64,000 bases of DNA from the NCBI RefSeq assembly GCF_014647835.1, contig NZ_BMPY01000015.1, positions 62,001 through 126,000 of the forward strand, in the 5' to 3' direction. This DNA is from Microbispora rosea subsp. aerata (GTDB lineage: Bacteria; Actinomycetota; Actinomycetes; Streptosporangiales; Streptosporangiaceae). The notes beneath the pieces were generated by a model. The model did not search any database, was not told where the DNA came from, and was given only the letters and a program-made list of their open reading frames with translations. The translations under genes were made by a program, and so were the position numbers. Each line of letters opens with the position of its first letter. Within the stretch, counting starts at the first letter, position 1. This document shows, in pieces, positions 26,526-35,524 of this stretch.

Positions 26526-28112
26526 TCACCGCAGCCAGTCGGACCCGGCCGCGACCGGCTCGCTCTTGGCGTGCGCACCGCCCTTGCCGTGGCCGCCCTT
26601 GTCACCGTGGTGTCCGTCGTTGTCGTCCCTGCCGCCGGTCGTGTGGATCACGACCTTGTCGACGAGGGAGCCGACCTTGGGGGCGGGGGAGGCGCCGTTG
26701 TCCGGGCCGCACCACTTCACCTTGCCGAGCTCCACCGCGGCGTTGGGGGCGGCGCAGGTGCCGCTGCGGATGTTCTCGACCACGAGCTTGTCGCCGCGCA
26801 CCTGGACCCGCACGTACGTACGGACGTGCTCCTGGTTCTCGACGGAGTTGGCCCAGTGGCTCTTGGGGTTGAGCGGGTCGGGACCGTAGTTCGGGTCCTG
26901 GGTCGTGTCGGGGGCGGTGAGGTCGTAGTACTTCGACCCCGACGCGGAGTTGGCCGTGACGTAGACGACCCCGCCCGGGCCCTTGAACACCTCGGTGTCG
27001 CCGGGCCGCTCGTTCTTGTTCGCCTTCTGCCCGTTCTTGATCACGTAGCTGCGGGAGTAGCTGTGGTCGTGACCCTGCAGGACCAGGTCGACGCCGAGCT
27101 TCGAGAAGGCCGTCGGGAAGTCCTTGCGGCGCTGCTGGTTGTCGCGGTCGTTGGCGTGGTCGGCCGGCGAGTAGATCGAGTGGTGGTAGATCAGCACGAT
27201 GTGCTTGGCGTCGCGGCCGTGCTTGTTCACCACGTCGGTGACGTAGTCGATGTGCGCGGCGTCGGACCCGTTGGCGTACGCGTTGCTGTTGAGGTCGATG
27301 AACAGGATGTTCTTGTATGTGAACCAGTAGTCGCCGCCCGAGCGGGTGGCCGCGTCGCCGTTGTAGTACGGCGCGGAACGGTCGGTGTTCGGCGTCCAGA
27401 AGTGCTGCTCGTACGCCTTGCCGCCGACGTCGTGGTTGCCGATGGTGGCGACCCACGGATACTGGCGCAGCTTGTCGGAGGCGAGGAACGCGTTCCACTG
27501 CGTCTCGTTGTTGGCGCTTTCGACCTGGTCGCCGCCGGAGACGAGCAGCTCGGCCTTCGGGTTGGCGGTGAGGGCGACGTCGAGGGTGTCGGCCCAGCCG
27601 GCGCCGTCCTTGGCCGTGTCGCCCGACGAGCCGATCTGCGGGTCGCCGAAGAACAGGAAGTCGAAGTTGCCGCCGTTGAAGTTCTGGGTCCTGAAGGTGT
27701 ACGTCGGGGACCAGGCGCCCGGGGCGCCGACGCGGTAGGAGTACTCCGTGTTCTGCTTCAGGCCGTCGATCGTGGCGTGCCCGTTGTAGCCGCCGTTGAC
27801 GCTGTTCGCCGTCACGGTGGCCGGGAAGGTGACGGAGTTCTTGGGGAACTCGCCGCGCACGAGTTTCTTGGTCGGCGCGACCTGGACCACCTGAGCGGCG
27901 CCCGTCGAGGCGTACCACGACACGACCCGCTGCGTCTCGTCGGCGCCCACGCCGAGGACGATGCCGCTGACCGTCACGCCGGGGTCGGCGTGGGCCGCGG
28001 TGGCGAGGCCTCCGCCGAACACGGCGGAGGCGCTCAGGGCCGCCGCGGCGGCGCCGAGGGCCACCCGGCGCAGGACGAGCCCGGGGTTGTTTGTCCCCTT
28101 GTCGAGCTTCAT
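26526..28112 (-). CDS. Secreted purple-acid-phosphatase-type metallophosphoesterase
   Basis: 528 residues from ATG 28112. A twin-Arg-like signal peptide (RRVALGAAAAALSASA...AHA) leads to an N-terminal fibronectin-like domain and a metallophosphatase domain with GDPQIG, GGDQVE, GNHD, YHHSIYS and GHDHSYSRS. It probably releases phosphate from organic esters outside the cell. The C-terminus has a His/Gly/Asp-rich stretch (HHGDKGGHGKGGAH). It lies 116 bp downstream of the HupE-like gene on the same strand and may share its transcript. No PHO box was identified. Confidence 0.85.
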   Translation of the reverse strand: MKLDKGTNNPGLVLRRVALGAAAAALSASAVFGGGLATAAHADPGVTVSGIVLGVGADETQRVVSWYASTGAAQVVQVAPTKKLVRGEFPKNSVTFPATVTANSVNGGYNGHATIDGLKQNTEYSYRVGAPGAWSPTYTFRTQNFNGGNFDFLFFGDPQIGSSGDTAKDGAGWADTLDVALTANPKAELLVSGGDQVESANNETQWNAFLASDKLRQYPWVATIGNHDVGGKAYEQHFWTPNTDRSAPYYNGDAATRSGGDYWFTYKNILFIDLNSNAYANGSDAAHIDYVTDVVNKHGRDAKHIVLIYHHSIYSPADHANDRDNQQRRKDFPTAFSKLGVDLVLQGHDHSYSRSYVIKNGQKANKNERPGDTEVFKGPGGVVYVTANSASGSKYYDLTAPDTTQDPNYGPDPLNPKSHWANSVENQEHVRTYVRVQVRGDKLVVENIRSGTCAAPNAAVELGKVKWCGPDNGASPAPKVGSLVDKVVIHTTGGRDDNDGHHGDKGGHGKGGAHAKSEPVAAGSDWLR

Positions 28113-28228
28113 GCTTTTCCATCCATGTGGGGGAATTAGAGCGATTTGCACGATTACGGGGCTGGGTGTCGGGTCGGTGAACACCGGGCGGTCACACCGT
28201 TGCGCCCGGCGGAAGATGTGTTGCGAGT

Positions 28229-29461
28229 TCAGACGCCGAGGACGCGTTGCACGAACCACACCAGGCCCATCGCGGACACGCCCGCGGCGATCGCCCCGGT
28301 CGTCCACAGCCCGGCGACCGGCCGCCGGCGGCGCAGCAGGGCGAGCAGCGGGAAGACGACGACGATGAGCGAGAGCTGGACGGCCTCGATGCCCACGTTG
28401 AAGACGAGCAGCGACCACAGGAGCGTCCACGACCAGGCCTGGTCGATGCCCAGCGCCGAGGCGAAGCCGAGGCCGTGCACGAGGCCGAAGCAGAAGACCG
28501 CCGCGAGCCGCGCCCAGCCCGCGCGGTCCAGGCCGAGGCGGCCGTGACCGGCCGTTTCGAGGTCCGTGGCGTGCGACCGGCGCCGCCACAGCCGCCACAG
28601 GTGCCAGCCCGCGACGACCGCGATCGACAGGGCGATGACGGGCTCGACGAAGGCCGCGGGCACCTCCACGAGGCCGAGGGCGGCGAGGACGAAGGTCACC
28701 GAGTGGGCCAGCGTGAAGGTCGTCGCCGTCAGCACGATCTCGCGCAGGCGGCGTGACCCCGCGATGAGCGCCAGCAGGAACAGGATGTGGTCGAGCCCGC
28801 CGAGCAAGTGCTCGGCTCCGAGCCGGAAGAACTCCCAGAACCGCTCGAACCAGGACTGCTGCGTGGAGAACGACCGGTGCTGGGCGTCGAGCGCCGTGCT
28901 TCCGGACGTCAGGTCGAGGTCGTAGGTGACGATCGTCTTGCTGTCGCGCACGTACCCCTCGGAGCCCGGGAACAGCCCGCTGCGCACCTCGTGCGCCTCG
29001 GCGGACTCCGGGCACCGGTAGTCGAGGACCAGCCGCGCGTACGGGACGCCCTCGCGCCGGCCGATCGTGAAGCCGCCGTCCTTGACCGGGGCGCACGCCG
29101 TGCCGCCGGCGGTCACGCCGAAGCGTTCGGTGACGTACGCGACGACCGAGTCGGCGTGCGCGTCGAGCGCGGCGGCCTGCTCTGTCGCGTCGCCGCCCTC
29201 GAACGCCGCGGTGCCCGCCGCGAAGAGCGGGTCGTCCTTCTCGGAGTCGGCGGCGGAGACGACGAGCAGGTCATACTCAAGCTGGAGTTCGGCGCGGACG
29301 TGCCCGGCCGCGGGCGAGGTGAGGTTGACGTAGACCGTGGAGGTGAACCCGTGCGCGAGGGCGGGCGGGGCGCCCGGCGGCACGGGGAGGGCACCGAACA
29401 GCACGGCCACGGCTGCGGCGGCGATGACAGCGCTGACGCGACGCCGAGCAGTGGGGGACAT
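28229..29461 (-). CDS. HupE/UreJ-like membrane protein with extracellular N-domain
   Basis: 410 residues from ATG 29461, five bases after AAGGAG. A signal peptide ends at ALA-HGFTS; about 180 extracellular residues with a Cys pair (GTACAP, DYRCPE) follow. Then come about seven helices with the HupE/UreJ_2 histidine motifs GLDHILFLLAL, TLAHSVTF and GLVHGLGFA. Members are proposed metal (nickel/cobalt) permeases, but there is no hydrogenase or urease here, so the metal and the role are unproved. Confidence 0.78.
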   Translation of the reverse strand: MSPTARRRVSAVIAAAAVAVLFGALPVPPGAPPALAHGFTSTVYVNLTSPAAGHVRAELQLEYDLLVVSAADSEKDDPLFAAGTAAFEGGDATEQAAALDAHADSVVAYVTERFGVTAGGTACAPVKDGGFTIGRREGVPYARLVLDYRCPESAEAHEVRSGLFPGSEGYVRDSKTIVTYDLDLTSGSTALDAQHRSFSTQQSWFERFWEFFRLGAEHLLGGLDHILFLLALIAGSRRLREIVLTATTFTLAHSVTFVLAALGLVEVPAAFVEPVIALSIAVVAGWHLWRLWRRRSHATDLETAGHGRLGLDRAGWARLAAVFCFGLVHGLGFASALGIDQAWSWTLLWSLLVFNVGIEAVQLSLIVVVFPLLALLRRRRPVAGLWTTGAIAAGVSAMGLVWFVQRVLGV

Positions 29462-29626
29462 ATGACTCCTTTTGGCTGCGATGCACGAAATTTGCTCGAT
29501 TGAGATGAACAGTCGGTATCCCGTGCACGAATCGACGGCGAATCACTTCCTGCGAGCGCAGCCACCGCATCGGACATGAGGTAGGAAATAGGCGCAGCTC
29601 TCCGCCGCGTTCGAAGGACGATCCCC

Positions 29627-30298
29627 ATGCGCTCTCGGCTTCTGCCTGCCTGCGCGCTGGCCGCGGCAGTCGCGACCGCCCTGCCGGCCGGCGGATGCGG
29701 CTCCGCCGACGACTGGTCCCGGCCGCATGCCAAGCCCACCGCGGTCGGCACCCCCGGCCCCGGGTTCTTCCCGGCCACCTCACCCGCCCCGGAGGCGACG
29801 ATCACGCCCCGGCCCGGCTCGTGGAGCGGGGTCCGCCCGCCGGAGGGCTACCGGGTGGTGCTGCTCACCGCGGGGGAGGACCCCCAGACCAGGACGCTGG
29901 TGGACGCGGTGACGGAGTGGGCCGAGGAGGAGCGCGTCAGCCTCAAAACGGTCACGGCCACCAAGCCGGACGAGTTCGTGCCGAGCATCACCAAGGCCAT
30001 GGAGATGAAGCCCGACCTCATCGTCAGCGCCGGCAACGACCTCGTCGACCCCCTGGCCCTGGTCAGCGCCAACCACCTCGATCAGCAGTTCCTCGTGGTC
30101 GGCGCGGAGCTGGCCGAGCCCACGGAGAACGTCACCGCCGCCGACTGGGCCGGTGCGTCGTTCCGCGGCGAGGGCCTCGGCATGTCCTCGACGTACGATC
30201 CGGCGAGCTTCACCCCCGAGCGCGCCGCACGCGCCGTACGGGCCGGTGTCGCGGCCGTGCTCACCGGCATGACCGGCATCGTGGTCCGGCTCGACTGA
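29627..30298 (+). CDS. BMP/periplasmic-binding-like lipoprotein, short
   Basis: 223 residues from ATG 29627. A signal peptide with lipobox LPAGG-C is followed by a Pro/Thr-rich linker and one Rossmann-like half resembling basic-membrane-protein/sugar-binding proteins (VVLLTAGEDPQTRTLVDAV, PDLIVSAGNDLVDPLAL). It is shorter than full binding proteins (about 330) and has no transporter genes beside it, so it is either a single-domain sensor or a reduced relic. The frame is intact. Confidence 0.65.
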   Translation: MRSRLLPACALAAAVATALPAGGCGSADDWSRPHAKPTAVGTPGPGFFPATSPAPEATITPRPGSWSGVRPPEGYRVVLLTAGEDPQTRTLVDAVTEWAEEERVSLKTVTATKPDEFVPSITKAMEMKPDLIVSAGNDLVDPLALVSANHLDQQFLVVGAELAEPTENVTAADWAGASFRGEGLGMSSTYDPASFTPERAARAVRAGVAAVLTGMTGIVVRLD

Positions 30299-30339
30299 CG
30301 CTGCCCGCCACCGTTCACCGCGGCGGACGGAGCCGGCTG

Positions 30340-31824
30340 CTATCTGCCGGAGGCCAACCGGCCGCGGAACTCGGCGTTCGCGCTCTCGATCAGCCGGTTC
30401 ATCTGCTCGATCTCGTCCGGGCGCGGTTCGCGGCGCAGCCGCACCTGGATCGCGAAGTCGCCGTCCTCCACGGTCACGTCGAGGTCCTCCAGGAGGTCGC
30501 GCGGCAGCCTGGCCATGACGAACTCGCGGAACGCCTCGGCGATCGTGCCCTGGACGTCTCCGCAGCCGCAGGCGCAGCCCCGGGCGATGGCGCCGAGGTG
30601 GCTGCGGCCCGTGATCGCGTCGGGGTGCGCGACGTCCAGCGTCGACAGCCCCGCCTCCACGACCTGCCGCGCTTCGGCCAGCCGCTCCTGATGCTGCAGG
30701 AACAGGCCGAGCGCGATCCGCGAGCGGCCGAGCATCTCGGGGTCGTGCCCGAGGTCGGCCTCGGCCACGGCTTCGCGCAGCCGCCGTTCCGCCTCGGCCG
30801 TACGGCCCGCCGCCGACAGGGCCAGCCCCCAGTTGCGCAGCACCTGGGCACGCAGCTCGGGGCGGCCGATCCGGTCCGCGCGGGCCCACGCCTGTTCGTA
30901 CGTCGCGAGGGCCCCGGCCGTGTCACCGGCGTCGTCTCGCGCCATGGCGAGGCCGAGCGCGGCCATGAGAGCGTCCTCCGCCCTGCCCTGCCGGTCGTAG
31001 GAGGCGAGCACCTTCTCGATCGCCTGCACCCGCCCGGTTTCGTCGCCGATGTCGCGGCCGGCGTTGGCGAGCTGGGAGAGCGCGTTGAGCGTGAGCTGGT
31101 GGTCCGGGCCGAACCGTTCCTCAAGCGCGGAGACCAGGCCGGTGAGCAGGCTGGTCAGCAGGGCCCCGCCGATCGCCGCGGCGTGATCGGCCCGGCTCAT
31201 CACGGTGAGCGCGATCTGCTCGACGACGTCGTCGGGCAGCCGCTCCAGGTCGGTGAAGGCGGGCTCGCCGCCGCCCCCGGCGACGACGATCTCCGCGCGC
31301 AGCGCGAGCGCGGTGGCGACCCGCTCGTGGCCGTGCCGCCAGAAGACGCCGATCGCCTCCTCGGCGGCCCGCCGAGCCTGGCCGATGTCGCCGCGCCTGA
31401 GCAGCACGTCGGCCAGCGGCTCCAGCGCGAAGGCGTAGCCGGGATGATCCGGGCCGTAGAAGTCGTGCCGCTCCCGGAGGTTGCGTCGCAGTTCGTCCTC
31501 GGCCTCGTCGAGCCGCCCGGCCTGCGCCAGCACCGTGGCGAGGTTGAGCCGGTATGTGAGGTGGTCCTTGTACGCCTCCGGGTGGCCCGCCGAGGGCGGA
31601 TGCGAACAGGCGCTCCGATAGCACTCCACCGCCCGCCCGAGCTGTCCCGCGCTGAACAGGAGATTGCCGAGATCGCACTGGGCCGACGCCCACTCGGGGC
31701 TCCCCCGGCCATGCCTGCGCTCGGCGGCCCGCAGCTCCCGCACCAGGACCTGCTCCGCGTCGACCAGCCGGCCCTCGTCCAGGAGGCCGTACGCGATGTC
31801 GAGGGGGGACGGTGATCTTGACAT
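30340..31824 (-). CDS. TPR-repeat protein with CACGCG motif
   Basis: 494 residues from ATG 31824. It is composed of tetratricopeptide-like helical pairs (for example LGNLLFSAGQLGRAVECYRSA, LATVLAQAGRLDEAEDELRR, LGLFLQHQERLAEARQVVEAGL), a scaffold for protein-protein contacts. Between repeats is a conspicuous RGCACGCGDVQG segment with three closely spaced cysteines. No catalytic domain. The transcript seems to be leaderless: a TATACT -10 box ends six bases before the ATG. Partner proteins unknown. Confidence 0.72.
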   Translation of the reverse strand: MSRSPSPLDIAYGLLDEGRLVDAEQVLVRELRAAERRHGRGSPEWASAQCDLGNLLFSAGQLGRAVECYRSACSHPPSAGHPEAYKDHLTYRLNLATVLAQAGRLDEAEDELRRNLRERHDFYGPDHPGYAFALEPLADVLLRRGDIGQARRAAEEAIGVFWRHGHERVATALALRAEIVVAGGGGEPAFTDLERLPDDVVEQIALTVMSRADHAAAIGGALLTSLLTGLVSALEERFGPDHQLTLNALSQLANAGRDIGDETGRVQAIEKVLASYDRQGRAEDALMAALGLAMARDDAGDTAGALATYEQAWARADRIGRPELRAQVLRNWGLALSAAGRTAEAERRLREAVAEADLGHDPEMLGRSRIALGLFLQHQERLAEARQVVEAGLSTLDVAHPDAITGRSHLGAIARGCACGCGDVQGTIAEAFREFVMARLPRDLLEDLDVTVEDGDFAIQVRLRREPRPDEIEQMNRLIESANAEFRGRLASGR

Positions 31825-31830
31825 GAGTGG

Positions 31831-31836
31831 AGTATA
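31831..31836 (-). promoter_or_regulatory. -10 box for a leaderless TPR-gene transcript
   Basis: TATACT on the minus strand lies six bases before the ATG of the TPR gene, and no ribosome site is present. This spacing puts the transcription start at or next to the ATG. A clear -35 element was not found. Confidence 0.5.
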
Positions 31837-31966
31837 GGGACGCGGAAGCCGGGCAACTGGCGGCGTAAGGAAAATCAACGGCACTTGGGGCATAGCGCGG
31901 GAGCCGGTTCACGCGATACAAACGACCCACACGTTTTTTCGAGGCTTGATACAAGCCTGGCTAACG

Positions 31967-31982
31967 GAGAGAGCGCTCTCTC
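31967..31982. promoter_or_regulatory. Perfect 16-bp palindrome, LacI-type operator
   Basis: GAGAGAGCGCTCTCTC is a perfect palindrome centred on GCGC, in the manner of LacI-family operators controlling actinomycete polysaccharide genes (for example TGGGAGCGCTCCCA of CebR). It lies 30 bases before the start of the secreted beta-helix protein, where a bound repressor would block transcription. The cognate regulator is not known; the LacI gene at 56.3-57.4 kb is one candidate by family only. Confidence 0.75.
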
Positions 31983-32012
31983 GCTGCGTGCGCAGCGGAA
32001 AGGACGAACCGT

Positions 32013-33947
32013 ATGACGACCCAGATTCCTGGAACTGGGAGTCCCACGAGGCGGCGCCCCGGCCGCCGGCTGATCGGCCGGGCGTTGACGTTCGGTCTCG
32101 CGCTGACGACCGCCGTCGTGACGGCGGGAACGACGGCCGCGGTCGCCGCGCCGGCCAACGGAAACCACGGCAACCACGGCGGTGACCACGGCAACCACGG
32201 CAACCACGGACCTGTCGACCTCGGCCCGAACGTCACCGTCTTCGACCCGAGCATGCCGGTCGAGCAGATCCAGGCGACCCTGGACGCGGCGCACGCGGCC
32301 CAGGTCGACAACGAGATGGGCACCCAGCGCCACGCCTACCTCTTCAAGCCCGGCACGTACGGCACCGCAGAGCGCCCGCTCCAGATCAAGGTCGGCTACT
32401 ACACCGAGATCGCCGGCCTGGGCGCCTCGCCCACCGACGTCGTCATCAACGGCAAGGTCGAGGTCTACAACCGCTGCCTGGAAAACAACGGCACCGGCAA
32501 CTGCATCGCGCTCGTCAACTTCTGGCGTACGCTGTCGAACCTGTCGATCAACATCAACGCGGCGGGCCAGGACGGCTGCCGCCAGTCGGCGAACTTCTGG
32601 GCCGTCTCCCAGGCGGTCTCCATGCGCCGCCTCAACGTCACCGGCGGCACCCTGTCGCTGATGGACTACTGCACCGCCGGCCCGCAGTACGCCAGCGGCG
32701 GCTTCATCGCCGACTCCCGGCTCCCGTCCGTCACGAACGGTTCGCAGCAGCAGTGGCTGACCCGCAACAGCGAGATCGAGGGCTGGTCCAACGGCGTGTG
32801 GAACCAGGTCTTCGCGGGCGTCGTCGGCGCGCCGGACGAGTCCGGGTTCCCGGACCCGCCTTACACCACGCTCGACACCACCCCCGTCAGCCGGGAGAAG
32901 CCCTACCTGTTCACCGACGCGAAGGGCAAGCTCAACGTCCGCGTGCCCGCCGCCAGGAAGAACACCCGGGGCATCTCGTGGGCGAACGGCCTGACGCCGG
33001 GCCGTACGGTGCCGCTGTCCGACTTCTACATCGCCAAGCCGTCCGACTCGGTGCAGGTCATCAACAGCCAGCTCGCGCGCGGCAAGCACCTGCTGCTCAC
33101 GCCCGGCGTGTACGACATCGAGCGGAGCATCGAGGTCAAGCGGCCCGACACGGTGGTCCTCGGTCTCGGGCACGCCACGCTCACCGCCGTACGCGGCTCG
33201 ATCCCGATCGACGTCGCCGACGTCCCCGGCGTGATCATCGCCGGAGTCACGGTCGACGCGGGTCTCCAGAAGTCCCCCGTCCTGCTGCGGGTGGGCAAGG
33301 CGCACGGCGGACGCCCGGCCTCGCCGGACAACCCGACGACCCTGTCCGACGTGTACTTCCGGGTCGGCGGGCCGCACGTCGGCAAGACCGAGACCGCTCT
33401 CGAGATCAACAGCGACCACGTGCTCATCGACCACACCTGGGTGTGGCGGGGCGACCACGGCGTCGAGGGCTTCACCGACACCCAGCGCTGGAACACCAAC
33501 ATCGGCCGCTACGGCGCCGTCATCAACGGCGACCACGTCACCGCGACCGGCCTGTTCGTCGAGCACTTCCAGCGCTACAACACGGTCTGGAACGGCAACG
33601 ACGGCACCACGATCCTCTACCAGAACGAGCTGCCGTACGACCCGCCCACCCAGGCCGACTGGATGAACGGCTCCGTGGAGGGCTACGCCGGTTACAAGGT
33701 CGGCGACCGGGTGAAGACCCATCGTCTCTACGGCGCCGGGGTGTACGTCTTCAACCAGAACAACCCGTCCATCCACACGGAGAACGGCTTCGAGGTTCCG
33801 GAGACCCCGGGCGTGAAGCTGCACCACATCATGACGGTCAACCTCAGCGCCGGGACGATCGACCACGTCGTCAACGGCGTCGGCGACGCGGCCGACACCA
33901 CCAAGGTCGGCGCGCCGGTGTTCATCGCGGACTACCCCGCGCAGTAG
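32013..33947 (+). CDS. Secreted right-handed beta-helix protein (GH55-like; often mislabelled adenylyl cyclase)
   Basis: 644 residues from ATG 32013. Signal peptide (about 20-46), then a His/Gly/Asn repeat (NGNHGNHGGDHGNHGNHG), then two pectate-lyase-like beta-helix halves typical of this actinomycete family (VGYYTEIAGLGASPTDVVING; GFIADSRLPSVTNGSQQQW; TLSDVYFRVGGPHVGKTETALEIN). Homologues are often named adenylyl cyclase in databases, but no cyclase motif is visible; the fold and export suggest a polysaccharide-acting enzyme related to beta-1,3-glucanases. A 16-bp operator palindrome upstream fits sugar-induced expression. The catalytic activity is unproved. Confidence 0.75.
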   Translation: MTTQIPGTGSPTRRRPGRRLIGRALTFGLALTTAVVTAGTTAAVAAPANGNHGNHGGDHGNHGNHGPVDLGPNVTVFDPSMPVEQIQATLDAAHAAQVDNEMGTQRHAYLFKPGTYGTAERPLQIKVGYYTEIAGLGASPTDVVINGKVEVYNRCLENNGTGNCIALVNFWRTLSNLSININAAGQDGCRQSANFWAVSQAVSMRRLNVTGGTLSLMDYCTAGPQYASGGFIADSRLPSVTNGSQQQWLTRNSEIEGWSNGVWNQVFAGVVGAPDESGFPDPPYTTLDTTPVSREKPYLFTDAKGKLNVRVPAARKNTRGISWANGLTPGRTVPLSDFYIAKPSDSVQVINSQLARGKHLLLTPGVYDIERSIEVKRPDTVVLGLGHATLTAVRGSIPIDVADVPGVIIAGVTVDAGLQKSPVLLRVGKAHGGRPASPDNPTTLSDVYFRVGGPHVGKTETALEINSDHVLIDHTWVWRGDHGVEGFTDTQRWNTNIGRYGAVINGDHVTATGLFVEHFQRYNTVWNGNDGTTILYQNELPYDPPTQADWMNGSVEGYAGYKVGDRVKTHRLYGAGVYVFNQNNPSIHTENGFEVPETPGVKLHHIMTVNLSAGTIDHVVNGVGDAADTTKVGAPVFIADYPAQ

Positions 33948-34686
33948 TCACCCCGCGTAGGCCGAGGCCCTCCCACGGCGGCGGGCACGGCCAGGTGCCC
34001 CCGGTGGGCCTCCGCCACGGCGGCGGCGGGCACGGCCAGCCATCCCGTGTGCGGGGGTCCGCCACTGCGGCGGGCACGGGCTGGCACCCCGCATGAGCTG
34101 ATCACCGCCTGCGACGGGCGGCTATGCGCCGGACTCTCCCCGAAGAGTCCGCCGCAGTGGCGGGCGCGGCCGGGGCGTACCTAATCACCTCGCGTGGGCC
34201 GGAGTCTCCGGACTCCGGCCCACTGTTCACTTGCTCGTGCCGGTTCCGCAGGACCGACGCCCCACCCTCCCAGGTGGGAGCGCGTGTGTCCGTTCCCGGG
34301 TTCCGGCCCACTGTTCACCCGCTCGTGCCGGATTCGCAGCGCCGTTTGAGGCTTTCCGCCTCCGTGCGTATGTACCTGCGGGTGCTGTACCTGCGGGTGC
34401 GGCCGCCGAACAGCAGGTTGATGAGCGGCGCCAGCGGCCCTGACTGTTCGATGCCGAGCGGGACCGACACCCTGTCCTTTCGGGGTGTGAGCGCGTGCGT
34501 CCGTTCCCGGGTTCCGGCCCACTGTTCACCCGCTCGTGCCGGATTCGCAGCGCCGTTTGAGGCTCTCAGTTCTGCCGGGTCGGGATTGTCGGCGTCGGCG
34601 GCAACGTGCGCCCCGCGTGGAGGGCGGGGATCACCGCCCGCGACGGGCGGCTATGCGCCGGACTCTCCCCGACGGCCGGGCTCTCC
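33948..34686. repeat. 739-bp intergenic region made of several repeat families
   Basis: Three units of about 45 bp with the core GCGGCGGGCACGG lie at about 33975-34090. A 76-bp direct repeat (34278-34353 and 34489-34564) differs at one base, with a partial third copy near 34213-34245. A 44-bp repeat at 34100-34143 recurs at 34629-34672 with one change. 18-bp units run in from the sortase gene at 34672-34740. No gene is supported here. Confidence 0.8.
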
Positions 34687-35439
34687 TTAATGACCGGACT
34701 CTCCCCGACGGTCGGACTTTCCCTGATGGCCGGGCTCTTTCTTGCGGCCGGGGGCGGCGACGAGGTGGGCGTAGACGATGAGGTTGTCGCGGTAGTGCCC
34801 GCTGGCGCTGTCGAAGTCGCCGCCACAGGTGATCAGGCGCAGGCCGGGGAAGTCGATGTTCCCGTAGACCTTGCCGGTGGGGAAGCGGTCCTTCGGCACG
34901 CGTTCCAGGGAGTCCACCTCGAAGACCGCCCGGGTGCCGTCTTTCCTGGAGATCGTCACGGTGTCGCCCGGACGCAGGTCGCCGAGCCGGAAGAAGACAC
35001 CGGGCCCGTTCTTCGAGTCGACGTGGCCGACGACGACCGCGGGGCCGGAGGAGCCCGGCGACGGGCCGAGCCGATACCAGCCCGCCTCGCCGACCCGGTC
35101 GAGGGGCGGGACCTCCAGCGTCCCGTCGGGGTTCTTGCCCAGCGTCATCAGCGTGGTCCGCACCTTGATCTTCGGGATCTCCAGCAGGACCGGCGGCGAC
35201 GACGGCATCGCCCGCGTGGTGGACTTCGGGATCGCCTGCGGCGTGGCGGCGCTGACGGGAGGCGCGGGCGGGGCCGCCGCCTGACGGTCGCTCGCGAGAT
35301 CGGTGGCGACCGTGACCGTGACGGCGGCGGTGACGGTGACCGCGGACAGGCCCAGCAGCGTGGCAACAGCGGCCCTACCCAATTCGATCACCGTCCTATG
35401 TGCGCGGCACAAATCACATTTTCGTGTCTCACTGCTCAT
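34687..35439 (-). CDS. Class F sortase
   Basis: 250 residues from ATG 35439 (start uncertain; weak ribosome site). A membrane helix (about 24-46) and a Pro-rich spacer precede the sortase domain with the catalytic trio His139 (VVVGHVDS), Cys205 (LITCGGDFD) and Arg217 (YRDNLIVYA). Class F sortases of actinomycetes are transpeptidase-like enzymes facing the wall. The last 18 residues are coded by an 18-bp tandem repeat that continues past the stop. A GT2 gene and a small anchor-like protein lie divergently upstream, a possible functional set. Confidence 0.87.
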   Translation of the reverse strand: MSSETRKCDLCRAHRTVIELGRAAVATLLGLSAVTVTAAVTVTVATDLASDRQAAAPPAPPVSAATPQAIPKSTTRAMPSSPPVLLEIPKIKVRTTLMTLGKNPDGTLEVPPLDRVGEAGWYRLGPSPGSSGPAVVVGHVDSKNGPGVFFRLGDLRPGDTVTISRKDGTRAVFEVDSLERVPKDRFPTGKVYGNIDFPGLRLITCGGDFDSASGHYRDNLIVYAHLVAAPGRKKEPGHQGKSDRRGESGH

Positions 35440-35524
35440 CTAGAGCACCAGAACGTCGCCTGTGTAACCTTAAGCGCGTTCTTGCCCAAATGTGGTGGAT
35501 TGCAGGGATCTGGACGGTTTTTCA

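Noticed and set aside
26526-29096. An 856-codon frame suggesting a fusion with the HupE-like region
   Set aside because: The part before residue MKLDKG is low-complexity shadow of the HupE gene; a signal peptide marks the real start at 28112.
30082-30318. Minus-strand frame opposite the BMP-like lipoprotein
   Set aside because: Shadow of the plus-strand gene with no recognisable features.
32013-33947. Adenylyl cyclase annotation used for homologues
   Set aside because: No cyclase catalytic residues; signal peptide and beta-helix pattern contradict it.
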